Shown here one piece after another: positions 41,899-50,458 of a DNA stretch of 64,000 bases (position 1 is its first letter; the number at the start of each line of letters is the position of its first letter). The DNA comes from Gemmatimonas phototrophica. GTDB taxonomy: Bacteria; Gemmatimonadota; Gemmatimonadetes; Gemmatimonadales; Gemmatimonadaceae. The notes under the pieces are model-generated. The model searched no databases and was not told the DNA's origin. It worked only from the letters and a program-made list of their open reading frames with translations. Made by a program: the position numbers and the translations under genes. The stretch lies in the NCBI RefSeq assembly GCF_000695095.2, contig NZ_CP011454.1, forward strand, positions 4,650,001 to 4,714,000, in the 5' to 3' direction.

Positions 41899-42447
41899 TT
41901 AGCGCAGCTCGGCGAACCGGTATTCCGCGTTCACGAAGCCCACGGGCGCCTCTTCCACGACCATGGCCGCTCCCCACACCGGGTTACCGGTGGCCATGGC
42001 CTGCATGAGCGCCGGGTTGATGCGAGGCCGCGGCGAGAAAGCAGCGGGGCGCGAGGCGATCACGGGCTGCATGGCCAGCGTGGGCACGACCTCGTCGCGG
42101 AACGCCTGGTAGGCGATAACTCCCAGCACCGCACTCGCGGCAACCGCCACCAGGGCCCGGGTGGGGCGCGGCGAGGCAAAACGGACCGCCGAAGCCGCCG
42201 GGGCCATCTCCATCGCCCGAGCTTCACGACATTCGGCCAGACGGGAGCGCAGCTTGGCCTGGAATTCCGCGCTGGGCTCGATGGTTGGCATGCTGTGCAC
42301 CACCATCAACGAGCGGCGAACGAGTGTATCGTGGGCCGCGCAGCCCTTACACAGCATCACATGATGCTGGGCCTGGGCCATCAGATCACCCGGCAGCGTA
42401 TCGTCGAGGTACGCGAGGTGGTTTTTGCGGAAGTGCTTGCAGTCCAT
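41899..42447 (-). CDS. Putative zinc-finger anti-sigma factor
   Basis: 182 residues. The N-terminus MDCKHFRKNHLAYLDDTLP…HHVMLCKGCAAHD has the H-x3-C-x2-C arrangement of zf-HC2 anti-sigma factors. A single hydrophobic helix (RALVAVAASAVLGVIAYQAF) follows, then a ~50-residue periplasmic tail. It probably holds the ECF sigma factor (42715-43359) at the membrane. The sigma gene lies upstream but an intrinsic terminator separates the two, so the anti-sigma gene must have its own promoter in the 42448-42650 gap. Confidence 0.78.
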   Translation of the reverse strand: MDCKHFRKNHLAYLDDTLPGDLMAQAQHHVMLCKGCAAHDTLVRRSLMVVHSMPTIEPSAEFQAKLRSRLAECREARAMEMAPAASAVRFASPRPTRALVAVAASAVLGVIAYQAFRDEVVPTLAMQPVIASRPAAFSPRPRINPALMQAMATGNPVWGAAMVVEEAPVGFVNAEYRFAELR

Positions 42448-42650
42448 CGGTCTGTTTCTGAGTCCTGCGAGGGAAGCGTACAGGGCAGCATACCCGTGCT
42501 GCCACAGCCGGTTCCGGGGGGTTCCCCGACCGCCAGACGAACTCGGCGATCAGCTACACACAGATACGACGGACTGGACCATTTGGCAATTGGCGGAACG
42601 GGCACCGCTAAAAGCACCCCTCAGTTCTTGTCCGTGGTGCTGTTCCGGGA

Positions 42651-42693
42651 AAACAAAAGGGCACCGCGCAGTCGAGTAGACCACGCGGTGCCC
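42651..42693 (-). terminator. Intrinsic terminator of the ECF sigma factor gene
   Basis: On the minus strand, stem GGGCACCGCG…CGCGGTGCCC (10 bp, perfect) followed by TTTTGTTT. It lies about 20 bp after the sigma stop at 42715. Confidence 0.88.
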
Positions 42694-42714
42694 TCTGAAA
42701 CCCCCAATGGTTCG

Positions 42715-43359
42715 TTAGCGAACCAACGGCGCAATGATGTCGGCGAAGGCCGTGCGCGCCCGGTTCAGCCGCGACTTCACCGTGCCCAGGTTCACGCCGG
42801 TGATGTCGGCGATCTCCTCGTACGACTTCCCTTCCAGCTCGCGCAGCACGAACACCTCGCGGTGGTGCGTAGGCAGCTGCCCCACCGACTGCTCCACCAT
42901 TTCCCGCAGGTGACGCTTGCGGAAGAGATCGTCGGGGCGCGAGTGCACGTCCTCGAACTGGAGCGGGCGCTCCTCGTCCTCGAACTTGGCCTTGATGGTC
43001 TGGAAGAGCACCAGCGGGTTGCGCGAGCGGTTGCGCAGCTCGTTTTTGGCCAGGTTGCTGGCGATCGTGTAAATCCAGGTCGAAAACTTCTTCGACCGGT
43101 CAAACCGGCCAATGTGCCGGTAGACACGGATAAACACTTCCTGCACCAGATCTTCGGCACGGTCGCGGTCACCGATGGTGCGGTAGACGAAGTTCAGCAG
43201 GCGACCCTGATACCGGTCGACAAGCTCCTCGAACGCCCGCTCCTCGCCACCGAGGAACGCTGACACCACATCTCCATCCTCAAGCGACCGCAGATGCTCG
43301 CGCACCGGCACCGCGGGGGTGGTATGGGATGTCAGTTTCGTACGAGCCAGTTCGGCCAT
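42715..43359 (-). CDS. RpoE-like ECF sigma factor
   Basis: 214 residues from MAELARTK, with GAGGAGG 8 bases upstream of ATG. Region 2: AFEELVDRYQGRLLNFVYRTIGDRDRAEDLVQEVFIRVYRHI and KKFSTWIYTIASNLAKNELR. Region 4: LPTHHREVFVLRELEGKSYEEIADITGVNLGTVKSRLNRAR. A typical group-4 sigma factor for envelope or stress response, presumably inhibited by the neighbouring zinc-finger protein. Promoter targets cannot be inferred. Confidence 0.92.
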   Translation of the reverse strand: MAELARTKLTSHTTPAVPVREHLRSLEDGDVVSAFLGGEERAFEELVDRYQGRLLNFVYRTIGDRDRAEDLVQEVFIRVYRHIGRFDRSKKFSTWIYTIASNLAKNELRNRSRNPLVLFQTIKAKFEDEERPLQFEDVHSRPDDLFRKRHLREMVEQSVGQLPTHHREVFVLRELEGKSYEEIADITGVNLGTVKSRLNRARTAFADIIAPLVR

Positions 43360-43630
43360 GAGTCGAGCCCTCCTCACTACGGTGACGCGAGCCCGAAGAC
43401 TCACGGTGCCTCGACCAGATGGCCGGACGATCCGGCAGACCATGTCGCTGCACAACAGGGGATAGTGCACGGGGCGTGCCGAAAGGAACCAAATGGAACC
43501 TTTCGTCGCAAAACCCTACAGAGCAACTACTTAGGGTTCTGTGCCCCGCGTCACCGCGTCACGCGTATTTTTCTCGACCGTCCAATTTCCGAACATTCTT
43601 GTCCGGAAAAGTGGACACCTGTCAGCGTCG

Positions 43631-44182
43631 TTAGGCGCTGCGCATCCGGAATGCTGCCGTATACAACAGGGCGAGTGCCGTTTTGGCGTCCTGAATCTGC
43701 CCCTGCCGAATCATGTCCAGCGCCACCGATAACCGGGTGGGCACCAACTCCATGAATTCATCGGCTTCCCGGTGCGCCTCGCCCGCGACAAGTCCCGTGG
43801 CCACAAACAGATGGATCGTTTCATCCGTGAAGCCCGGGGTCGTGAACATGGTGAACAATTGTTCGACACGCTCAGCCGTGTATCCGGTTTCCTCCTGCAA
43901 TTCCCGCCGAGCACAGGTGGCCGGCGTTTCCCCGGGGTCCAATCGACCGGCCGGAATTTCGTACAAATAGCCCTCGGCGGCGTAGCGGTACTGCCGGATG
44001 AGCAGCACCTCCGGGTCCTCCGACGGATCGCCAAGCAGGGGGACCACCGCACTCGCCCCCGGATGCCGAATCATTTCCAGCTTCCCAACCGACCCGTCCG
44101 GAAAGCGCACCTCGTCCAGGTCCACCGAAATGATGCGACCGTGGTAGACGCGCTCCCCTCCCACTTTCCCCGTTGTGCTCAC
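43631..44182 (-). CDS. Nudix hydrolase (ADP-ribose pyrophosphatase-like)
   Basis: 183 residues. A complete Nudix box is visible in AGRLDPGETPATCARRELQEETGY (G-x5-E-x7-REU-x-EE-x-GU). Flanking sequence VLLIRQYRYAAEGYLYEIPAG and a late FTTPGFTDETIHLFVATGL match ADP-ribose/ADP-sugar pyrophosphatases (NudF-like). It cleaves nucleoside diphosphate derivatives. Just 5 bp downstream of the SET-domain gene, so probably co-transcribed. Confidence 0.88.
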   Translation of the reverse strand: MSTTGKVGGERVYHGRIISVDLDEVRFPDGSVGKLEMIRHPGASAVVPLLGDPSEDPEVLLIRQYRYAAEGYLYEIPAGRLDPGETPATCARRELQEETGYTAERVEQLFTMFTTPGFTDETIHLFVATGLVAGEAHREADEFMELVPTRLSVALDMIRQGQIQDAKTALALLYTAAFRMRSA

Positions 44183-44187
44183 CGTGT

Positions 44188-44961
44188 TTACGCCCGCTTC
44201 CTCGTGACCGTCTTGGTCACTGTCTTGGTGGTCTTCTTGACGGTCTTTTTGGTTGCCTTCTTGGTCGCCTTCTTGGTGGCCTTCTTGGCAACCTTGGCCG
44301 TGCGCGTCGCATGGCGCTCCGCCACGTGCGGATGTACGACATGCTTTTCGCCAGACGCCTTCTTCTTGCTCGCCCGCACCGGCTTGCGGGGCCGCTTCAC
44401 ATCATTGCCCGCCAGCCATTCACGAATGGTTGGACGCAGATACACCGGAATGCGCAGAATCGTGCCGCGGCACTTCTTCGACCCGCAGCGGCAGGCGTAA
44501 TAGCGCACATCATCCGGCTCGTACTCGTCCTGCCACTCAAACCGGTAGTCGTACGCGAGCTCCGTTTCCGGCTTGATGGGCTTGATGGCCTTGATGTAGA
44601 TGTGGCCATTCTCGATTTCCGTTTCGCAGTTGGGCTCGCACGAATGATTGATGAACCGCGCATCGTTGCCGCCAAAGCGCGCGTCCAGCACCGTATCATC
44701 GTCGAGCACGAACAGGAACGTGTGATGACGCCCTTCGCTGTCGTCGTAGCGACGGTCGGCTTCCTCGTGCGTGATGCGCTGTCCCCAGTACTCATCCACG
44801 ATCTGCCCCGTGCGGATGGACTTCACCGCAAAGGCACCGCGCCCCTGAATTTTGGATCGCCGCACTTCGTACAGTTCAGACTTGGGCGGCTTGACCAGCG
44901 TCTTGGCGCGGGGAGCTTTTTTCGCAGCAGGCTTGGTCGTGGACTTCTTGGCTGGCGTCAC
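44188..44961 (-). CDS. SET-domain lysine methyltransferase with histone-H1-like basic tail
   Basis: 257 residues. A short Lys/Ala-rich N-terminus (PAKKSTTKPAAKKAPRAK) precedes a complete SET domain: RSKIQGRGAFAVKSIRTGQIV, RFINHSCEPNCETEI (active-site NHSCxPN), ETELAYDYRFEW (GEELxYDY-like), and a post-SET zinc motif ACRCGSKKCRGT (C-x-C-x4-C). The last ~50 residues are a strongly basic repeat of ATKKATKKTVKK type, like eukaryotic and bacterial H1-like proteins. It probably binds DNA and methylates lysines, possibly in its own tail or in nucleoid proteins. An unusual gene for a free-living bacterium. Confidence 0.88.
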   Translation of the reverse strand: MTPAKKSTTKPAAKKAPRAKTLVKPPKSELYEVRRSKIQGRGAFAVKSIRTGQIVDEYWGQRITHEEADRRYDDSEGRHHTFLFVLDDDTVLDARFGGNDARFINHSCEPNCETEIENGHIYIKAIKPIKPETELAYDYRFEWQDEYEPDDVRYYACRCGSKKCRGTILRIPVYLRPTIREWLAGNDVKRPRKPVRASKKKASGEKHVVHPHVAERHATRTAKVAKKATKKATKKATKKTVKKTTKTVTKTVTRKRA

Positions 44962-45023
44962 GTAACGAAGGCAGAGAAAGGGTGGCGGCGGAGCAGGGGG
45001 GAAGGCACGGCTACCTCACGGTA

Positions 45024-46430
45024 TCACGCCACACGATCGGCGAGATCCTCGTCGAGGGGATCATACACCGTAATGGGCCCCAACCCCAGTGCAGCGATGG
45101 GCTCCCGGATGGCCTCCGCGTTGCCCACCACCACCACCTGCAATCGCGCCGGATCCAGGTGGGTCTGCGCCACCCGCAGCACATCGGCCGCCGTGACCGC
45201 CGCCACGCGCTCGCGATACGTATCGAAATAGTTGCTCGGTAGCCGGAAGATCTCCACGTTCGCCATGCCACCGGCCACCTCGGCCGTCGTTTCGAACCGA
45301 ATGGGGAACACGCCCACCAGATACGACACCGCCAGCGAAAGCTCCGCCTCCGACACCGGCGTTTCGCGAATGCGCGTGAACTCGTGCACGATTTCCCGCA
45401 GTGCGTCGGCCGTGACCGCGGTCTCCACCGCCGTGCTCACCTCAAACGGACTCGCCGCGCGACGCCAGTCAAACGCCGAGTGGGCCCCGTACGTGTAGGC
45501 GTGCTGCTCGCGCAGGTTCAAGTTGAGCCGCGACGAGAAGAGCCCGCCCAGAATGGCATTCATCACCACCACCGGAAAATAATCCGGGTGGAAGCGCGGG
45601 ATGGCCACGTGGCCCACCCGCACCTCCGACTGCGGCGCGTCGTCCTTGTGCACGAGATGCACGCGCGGCTCCAGATACCGCTGCGCGGCGGGCGGCTCCG
45701 TGACCGGCGGTCCCTTGCCACTCCAGTCCCCAAAGTGCGCACTGGCAATGCGCACCGCCTGCTCCACGTCAATGTCTCCCACCAGCATGAGCGCGGTGGC
45801 GTCGGGGCGATAGAACGTGTCGTGGTATCGCACCACTTCGTCACGCGACAGCCGTTCAATGCTCTGCTCATCGCCGCCAGCCAGTCGCGCAAACCGCGAG
45901 CTGCGCTCGAACAACAGCCGCGAAAAGAATACGTCGGCCAACCCGCGCGGTTCCGCTCGCAGCTGCGCCAGATCCGCGCGGCGTTCCGCCCGCAACCGCT
46001 CCAGCTCGTACTCCGGGAAGGCAGGAAAGCGCAACACTTCGGCCAGCACCGCCATGGCATCTTCCACCCGCGAGGACAGCGCCGTCAGCTGCACGATGGC
46101 CGAATCCCAGTCGGCGCCGGTATCCAGCGTCGTCCCGAGCATTTCCAGTCGCGTGGTGAGCTCGAGGGCATTCATGGTGCGCGTGCCTTCGCTCAATCCG
46201 CGCGTGACCAGCTGCGCCAGCCCTTCGAAGTCCCGCGGATCACGAGTGACGCCCGCTTCCACCACCGCGAGGGTGGTGACCACCGGAAACGCCGGGACGT
46301 TCGCCACCATGATGCGCAATCCGTTGGACAGAATGCGCGTTTCGAAATGCGGGAATCGATACGGACGCGGATGACCAGCGCCTGGACGTGGTGGGGCCGG
46401 CGGAAATGCGTCGGTTGGTACAGCGGTCAT
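45024..46430 (-). CDS. M16-family peptidase-like protein, inactive-type subunit
   Basis: 468 residues. The sequence FETRILSNGLRIMVANVPAFPVVTTLAVVEAG…GLAQLVTRGLSEG matches the M16 fold, but the HxxEH zinc motif is replaced by GLAQLVTRG, so it cannot bind zinc in the usual way. The C-terminal part has the M16 R/Y-containing segment (LNLREQHAYTYGAHSAF). Its ATG overlaps the stop of the active partner by 4 nt. It probably forms a heterodimer in which it supplies substrate-binding arginine and tyrosine. Confidence 0.88.
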   Translation of the reverse strand: MTAVPTDAFPPAPPRPGAGHPRPYRFPHFETRILSNGLRIMVANVPAFPVVTTLAVVEAGVTRDPRDFEGLAQLVTRGLSEGTRTMNALELTTRLEMLGTTLDTGADWDSAIVQLTALSSRVEDAMAVLAEVLRFPAFPEYELERLRAERRADLAQLRAEPRGLADVFFSRLLFERSSRFARLAGGDEQSIERLSRDEVVRYHDTFYRPDATALMLVGDIDVEQAVRIASAHFGDWSGKGPPVTEPPAAQRYLEPRVHLVHKDDAPQSEVRVGHVAIPRFHPDYFPVVVMNAILGGLFSSRLNLNLREQHAYTYGAHSAFDWRRAASPFEVSTAVETAVTADALREIVHEFTRIRETPVSEAELSLAVSYLVGVFPIRFETTAEVAGGMANVEIFRLPSNYFDTYRERVAAVTAADVLRVAQTHLDPARLQVVVVGNAEAIREPIAALGLGPITVYDPLDEDLADRVA

Positions 46431-47737
46431 GCAGTGGCCTCGGCGAGTGCCATATCTGTTTCTGCAGGCGGTTCGTCGGCCGGAACAAAGACCAGCAAGA
46501 CGCGATTGTCGGCACCCAGGCGTTCACGCGCCAGGCGCGACACATCCGCGGCGCTGGTCGCCTGATAACGGGCCACCTGGGTGTTGATCAGCGTGGGATC
46601 TCCAAAGTACGTGGCAAAGCGAGACAGTTGATCGGCCCGTTCGGCCGCCGACTGCATGCTCATCACAAAACTCGTTTCAATGAGGGCGCGCGCGCGCGTC
46701 ACCTCGTCTTCCGTGACACCCGTGGTGGCCATGGCATCCAGTTCGGCCAGCACCGCCGCTTCCAGTTGCTCCACCGTCACCCCAGGGTGCGCGGTGGCAT
46801 CCACCACGAGCAAGTCGCTCCCCTTGGCCAGATCGTAGGTAAAGGCACTGGCCTGCGACGCCACGCGCTGCCGGCGCACCAGCGACTGCTCCAGACGGCA
46901 CCCGGTGCGCAGCCCCAGCACCGCCGCTGCCAGACTGGCGGCGTAGTAGCCATCGGTGCCAAACACCGGCGTGCGGCAGGCCACAAACAACCGCGGCAGC
47001 GCCACCGCGTCGGGTACCACTTCCCGTCGCGTGTTTCCTAGCGTGGGCGGCACCGACATATCACGCAATGGCGGACGCGCCGTCCCACGCGGAATAGGGC
47101 CGTAATACTCCTCGATCAGGCGTACCGCTTCCGCCCGGTCAAAGTCTCCGGCCACCGTCAGCACGGCGTTGTCGGGGGTGTAGTACGTCCGGAAAAAGTC
47201 CGCCACGTCATCCAGCGACGCGTCGGTCAGATGCTCCATGGATCCAATCAGCGAGTGATTGAACGGATGTTCCTCGGGAAACGCGAGCGCCGGCAACCGC
47301 TCCCACCACGTCCCGTACGGCTGGTTGTCCACCGACCAGCGGCGTTCGTTTTTCACGACGTCGCGTTGCGTGTCCAACTTCTGTTGCGTCATCGCCGGGA
47401 GCATGCGCCCCATGCGATCGGCTTCCAGCCAGAGCGCCAACGCCAGTTGGTGCGACGGCAACGTTTCGTAATAGTTGGTGCGGTCCAGCCAGGTGGAGCC
47501 GTTCAACGTACCGCCAGCGCGCTGCACCAGCTCAAAGTGTTCGTTGGCCTCAACGTTCGCCGACCCCTGAAACAACATATGCTCAAACAGGTGGGCGAAG
47601 CCGGTACGATCCAGTCGCTCGTTGGCCGAGCCGACGTGGTACCACAGATTTACCGCCACGATGGGTGCCGTGTGGTCCTCAGAGAACACCACGTGCAGGC
47701 CATTCGGGAGGTGGTAGCTCTCGACGGGGATGTGCAT
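46427..47737 (-). CDS. M16-family zinc metallopeptidase, active subunit
   Basis: 436 residues. The inverted zinc motif HLFEHMLFQGS (HxxEH) is present near residue 45, with the downstream glutamate in the NERRWSVDN region. N-terminus YHLPNGLHVVFSEDHTAPIVAVNLWYHVGSANE is typical of YmxG/PqqL-like peptidases. No signal peptide is evident. It is translationally coupled to the inactive M16 subunit downstream, as is common for heterodimeric mitochondrial-processing-peptidase-like pairs. Confidence 0.92.
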   Translation of the reverse strand: MHIPVESYHLPNGLHVVFSEDHTAPIVAVNLWYHVGSANERLDRTGFAHLFEHMLFQGSANVEANEHFELVQRAGGTLNGSTWLDRTNYYETLPSHQLALALWLEADRMGRMLPAMTQQKLDTQRDVVKNERRWSVDNQPYGTWWERLPALAFPEEHPFNHSLIGSMEHLTDASLDDVADFFRTYYTPDNAVLTVAGDFDRAEAVRLIEEYYGPIPRGTARPPLRDMSVPPTLGNTRREVVPDAVALPRLFVACRTPVFGTDGYYAASLAAAVLGLRTGCRLEQSLVRRQRVASQASAFTYDLAKGSDLLVVDATAHPGVTVEQLEAAVLAELDAMATTGVTEDEVTRARALIETSFVMSMQSAAERADQLSRFATYFGDPTLINTQVARYQATSAADVSRLARERLGADNRVLLVFVPADEPPAETDMALAEATA

Positions 47738-47845
47738 TGGTCAATATTCGGGTGTGTACCAGCAACCCGAAACCCCGGGTGCACGCATTCGCGTTCATGG
47801 AGCGTGGCGAATCGGTCACGTTCTGCTCCTCATGCCCGTTCAATT

Positions 47846-49690
47846 ATGTCCACCCGGTCCTATTGCCTTCGTGTCGTCGCCTGCTGTGCCGGCCTCCTGC
47901 TGGCGGCGTGCGGCGATGACCCGCAGGTCCCCACCGCCTCCGCGCCGGTGGCAAACGCGACCTTGAGCGGGCGCGTCGCCGTAGTGCTGCAGGAAGCGCC
48001 CAGCGTGCGCATTACCGACCAGAAGGGCAAGATCATCAAGGGGCTCCTGGTCCGGTGGCGTGTCACCAGCGGCGGCGGACGTGTCTCCAGCGATACCGCG
48101 CGGACTGATGCCAATGGTGTGGCCACATCGGGTGGCTGGGTCCTTGGGACAACGGCGGGCACGCAGACGCTGCAGGCCACCGCCGACGGGATTGCGCCGA
48201 CCACCTTCACGGCGCAGGCCGCCCCGGGTGCACTGACCAGCCTGCTCGTCGCCGGAAATGCCTCGCCGACGGCACCCGTTGCGACCACACTCAGCACGCT
48301 GCCGGCAGTGCGCGCTGAGGATCAATACGGAAATGGCATTCCCGACTTGCCGGTAACCTTCGCCATTACGCAAGGCAACGGCAGCATCACCGGCGCCACG
48401 CAAGTCACCAATGCGCTCGGGGTGGCCACCTTGGAGTCGTGGACGCTGGGCACCATCAGTGGCGCGCAGCGTGTGCTGGCCACCGCCGTGGACGCCGGGG
48501 CGGGCACCTCGGCGAGTGCCAGCATCAATGCGACGGCGTTGCCGGGTGCCCCAGTGCGCCTCAACAAGATTGCCGGCGACAATCAGCTGGGGACGTTCAA
48601 CTCGGCGGTGGGTGTGCCGCCGGGTGTGCGCGTCGTGGATGCGTTTGGCAATGGCGTGGGGAATGTGGTGGTGACATTCACCCCCGGGCCCAACTCCGGT
48701 ACGGTGGCCAACGCCACGGTCACCTCTGATCCCGCCAATGGCACCGCCTTTGTCGGCGCCTGGACCCTCAGCGATGCCACAACACAGACGCTGGTCGCGT
48801 CGGCAACGTCGCTCCCCACTGGCGCCGTGACATTCACCGCCACGGCGTCGGCCACGCAGTTTGATATCGACGTACGCTTTGTGGGGAGTGTGGCCAATCC
48901 CCTCGTGCGACAGGCGTTCCTGACCGCCGCCGCCAAATGGCGCACCGTCATTGTGGGCGATCTGCAGCGCACCATCGTGAACAGCGCGGCTGGGCTCTGC
49001 GACAGCTGGCTCCCCGCTATCAACGAAACCATCAACGACGTGGTGATCTTTGCGCGGGTGGCACCCATCGACAGTGCCGGGGGAGCCAACGGCAACATTC
49101 TCGGTCAGGCGGGACCGTGCGCGGTCAACTCCGGAACACGGCTCACCGCGTACGGGCTCATGGAATTCGATGAGTTCGATCTGGACGGGCTGGTCGCTGA
49201 CGGATCACTCACCGACGTCATTATCCACGAGATGGGGCATGTGCTCGGCATCGGCACGCTCTGGAATTTCAATCGCTCCCTGATGATTGGGGCCGGCGGT
49301 AGCGATCCGTTCTTCCAGGGCACGGCGGCACGGGCGCAGTTTGCGGCACTGAACACCGCCACCTATTCCGGGCTCGCCGTCCCCGTGGAAAACTCCGGCG
49401 GCGGCGGCACGCGCGACAGTCACTGGCGCGAAAGCATTCTCCGCAGTGAACTCATGACGGGCTTTCTCAACCGCGGCAGCAATCCGCTCAGCCGCATCTC
49501 CGTGGGCTCACTGCAGGATCTCGGCTATACCGTCAACTTGGCCGCCGCCGACGGCTATTCGCTCACCGCCGCGTTATACAGCTTCCCTTTTGGCGCCGGC
49601 ACATCCCGCACCATGCACCGCGACGTCAAAGCGTTACCGCTGTTCTCCATTGACGCCGCTGGTCGCGCATCGCGGGTGCGCCAGGAGTAG
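47846..49690 (+). CDS. Ig-like domain lipoprotein with leishmanolysin-like metalloprotease domain
   Basis: 614 residues. Lipobox LLLAAC after MSTRSYCLRVVACCAG. Three Ig-like (BIG1-type) domains span ~30-345, each with the V..W…G…TD..G.A…W.LG…G…. pattern (e.g. ATSGGWVLGTTAGTQTLQA, TLESWTLGTISGAQRVLA). The C-terminal ~260 residues carry HEMGHVLGIGTLW, the extended zinc motif HExxHxxGxG of leishmanolysin/metzincin-like peptidases, with a downstream SELMTGFL Met-turn. Probably a surface protease. Divergent from the M16 pair with about 110 bp between. Confidence 0.8.
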   Translation: MSTRSYCLRVVACCAGLLLAACGDDPQVPTASAPVANATLSGRVAVVLQEAPSVRITDQKGKIIKGLLVRWRVTSGGGRVSSDTARTDANGVATSGGWVLGTTAGTQTLQATADGIAPTTFTAQAAPGALTSLLVAGNASPTAPVATTLSTLPAVRAEDQYGNGIPDLPVTFAITQGNGSITGATQVTNALGVATLESWTLGTISGAQRVLATAVDAGAGTSASASINATALPGAPVRLNKIAGDNQLGTFNSAVGVPPGVRVVDAFGNGVGNVVVTFTPGPNSGTVANATVTSDPANGTAFVGAWTLSDATTQTLVASATSLPTGAVTFTATASATQFDIDVRFVGSVANPLVRQAFLTAAAKWRTVIVGDLQRTIVNSAAGLCDSWLPAINETINDVVIFARVAPIDSAGGANGNILGQAGPCAVNSGTRLTAYGLMEFDEFDLDGLVADGSLTDVIIHEMGHVLGIGTLWNFNRSLMIGAGGSDPFFQGTAARAQFAALNTATYSGLAVPVENSGGGGTRDSHWRESILRSELMTGFLNRGSNPLSRISVGSLQDLGYTVNLAAADGYSLTAALYSFPFGAGTSRTMHRDVKALPLFSIDAAGRASRVRQE

Positions 49691-49707
49691 CAGCGCCGCG
49701 ACACGAC

Positions 49708-50406
49708 TCACCCGTCAACTTTTCGCCCGGTCATCTTGAGCCAGAGCATGAGCGCGAGGTCGGTCGGTAACGCCACCGACTCGCGCAGCATGTACTCCAG
49801 CACCGCCCCGTTGGCCGAGATGGGGCTGGTGAGCGTGGGCGAGGGCAACGGCGTGAGGCCATTCAGGCGCGCCAGCACTTCCAGACGCAGCATGTGGAAG
49901 GGGTCACTCACCAGCAACACGCGCGGGCGGGCACTGCGACCGGCACTGTCCGCCGAAGGCACCAGCGAGTCGCGTCGCGCCAGCAACACCTCTGCCGCGC
50001 CCTGAATGGACGCGAGCGACGTTCTCCCCGCCGGCTCGAGCAGCATGGCCGTATTCGGGATGCCCTGTTTCACCAGGTACCGACGCCCGGCGGCGGCTTC
50101 GCTGATGAGGTCTCCCGGACGGCGCCCACCGGTGAGCACCACGGCCGGTGCCCGCTCGGCCTGGTAGAGCCCCAGCGCATGATCCAACCGCGACTTGAGC
50201 ACCGGCGACGGGCGCCCGCCGTACTGCGCCGCACCCAGCACCACAATCGCGTCGGCGTTCTGCGTGGACGCACGGCGTGACCAGCCCGCGATACAGAGCA
50301 AGCTGACCAGCCACCCCGCGGCCAGAACCACAACGGCGCGCGAGACGAACTGGACGAAGCGGGGGCGGGGGATTTTGGGTGCCGAGCGTGCCATAGACAT
50401 CGCCAA
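49708..50406 (-). CDS. YdcF/ElyC-type DUF218 membrane protein
   Basis: 232 residues; an internal start at 50394 (MARSAPK) is equally likely. One N-terminal membrane helix (RAVVVLAAGWLVSLLCIAGW) is followed by the DUF218 core: DAIVVLGAAQYGGRPSPVL, RLDHALGLYQAERAPAVVLTGG, LEPAGRTSLASIQGA, VLLVSDPFHMLRLEVLA. Relatives (SanA, ElyC, YdcF) affect envelope integrity and vancomycin tolerance; the biochemical role is unsettled. Convergent with the preceding protease gene (17 bp between stops). Confidence 0.82.
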   Translation of the reverse strand: MAMSMARSAPKIPRPRFVQFVSRAVVVLAAGWLVSLLCIAGWSRRASTQNADAIVVLGAAQYGGRPSPVLKSRLDHALGLYQAERAPAVVLTGGRRPGDLISEAAAGRRYLVKQGIPNTAMLLEPAGRTSLASIQGAAEVLLARRDSLVPSADSAGRSARPRVLLVSDPFHMLRLEVLARLNGLTPLPSPTLTSPISANGAVLEYMLRESVALPTDLALMLWLKMTGRKVDG

Positions 50407-50458
50407 ACTACGGCATCACACGCCGCAACGGCACCTGAGCCCCCCGACAATTGCCCGG

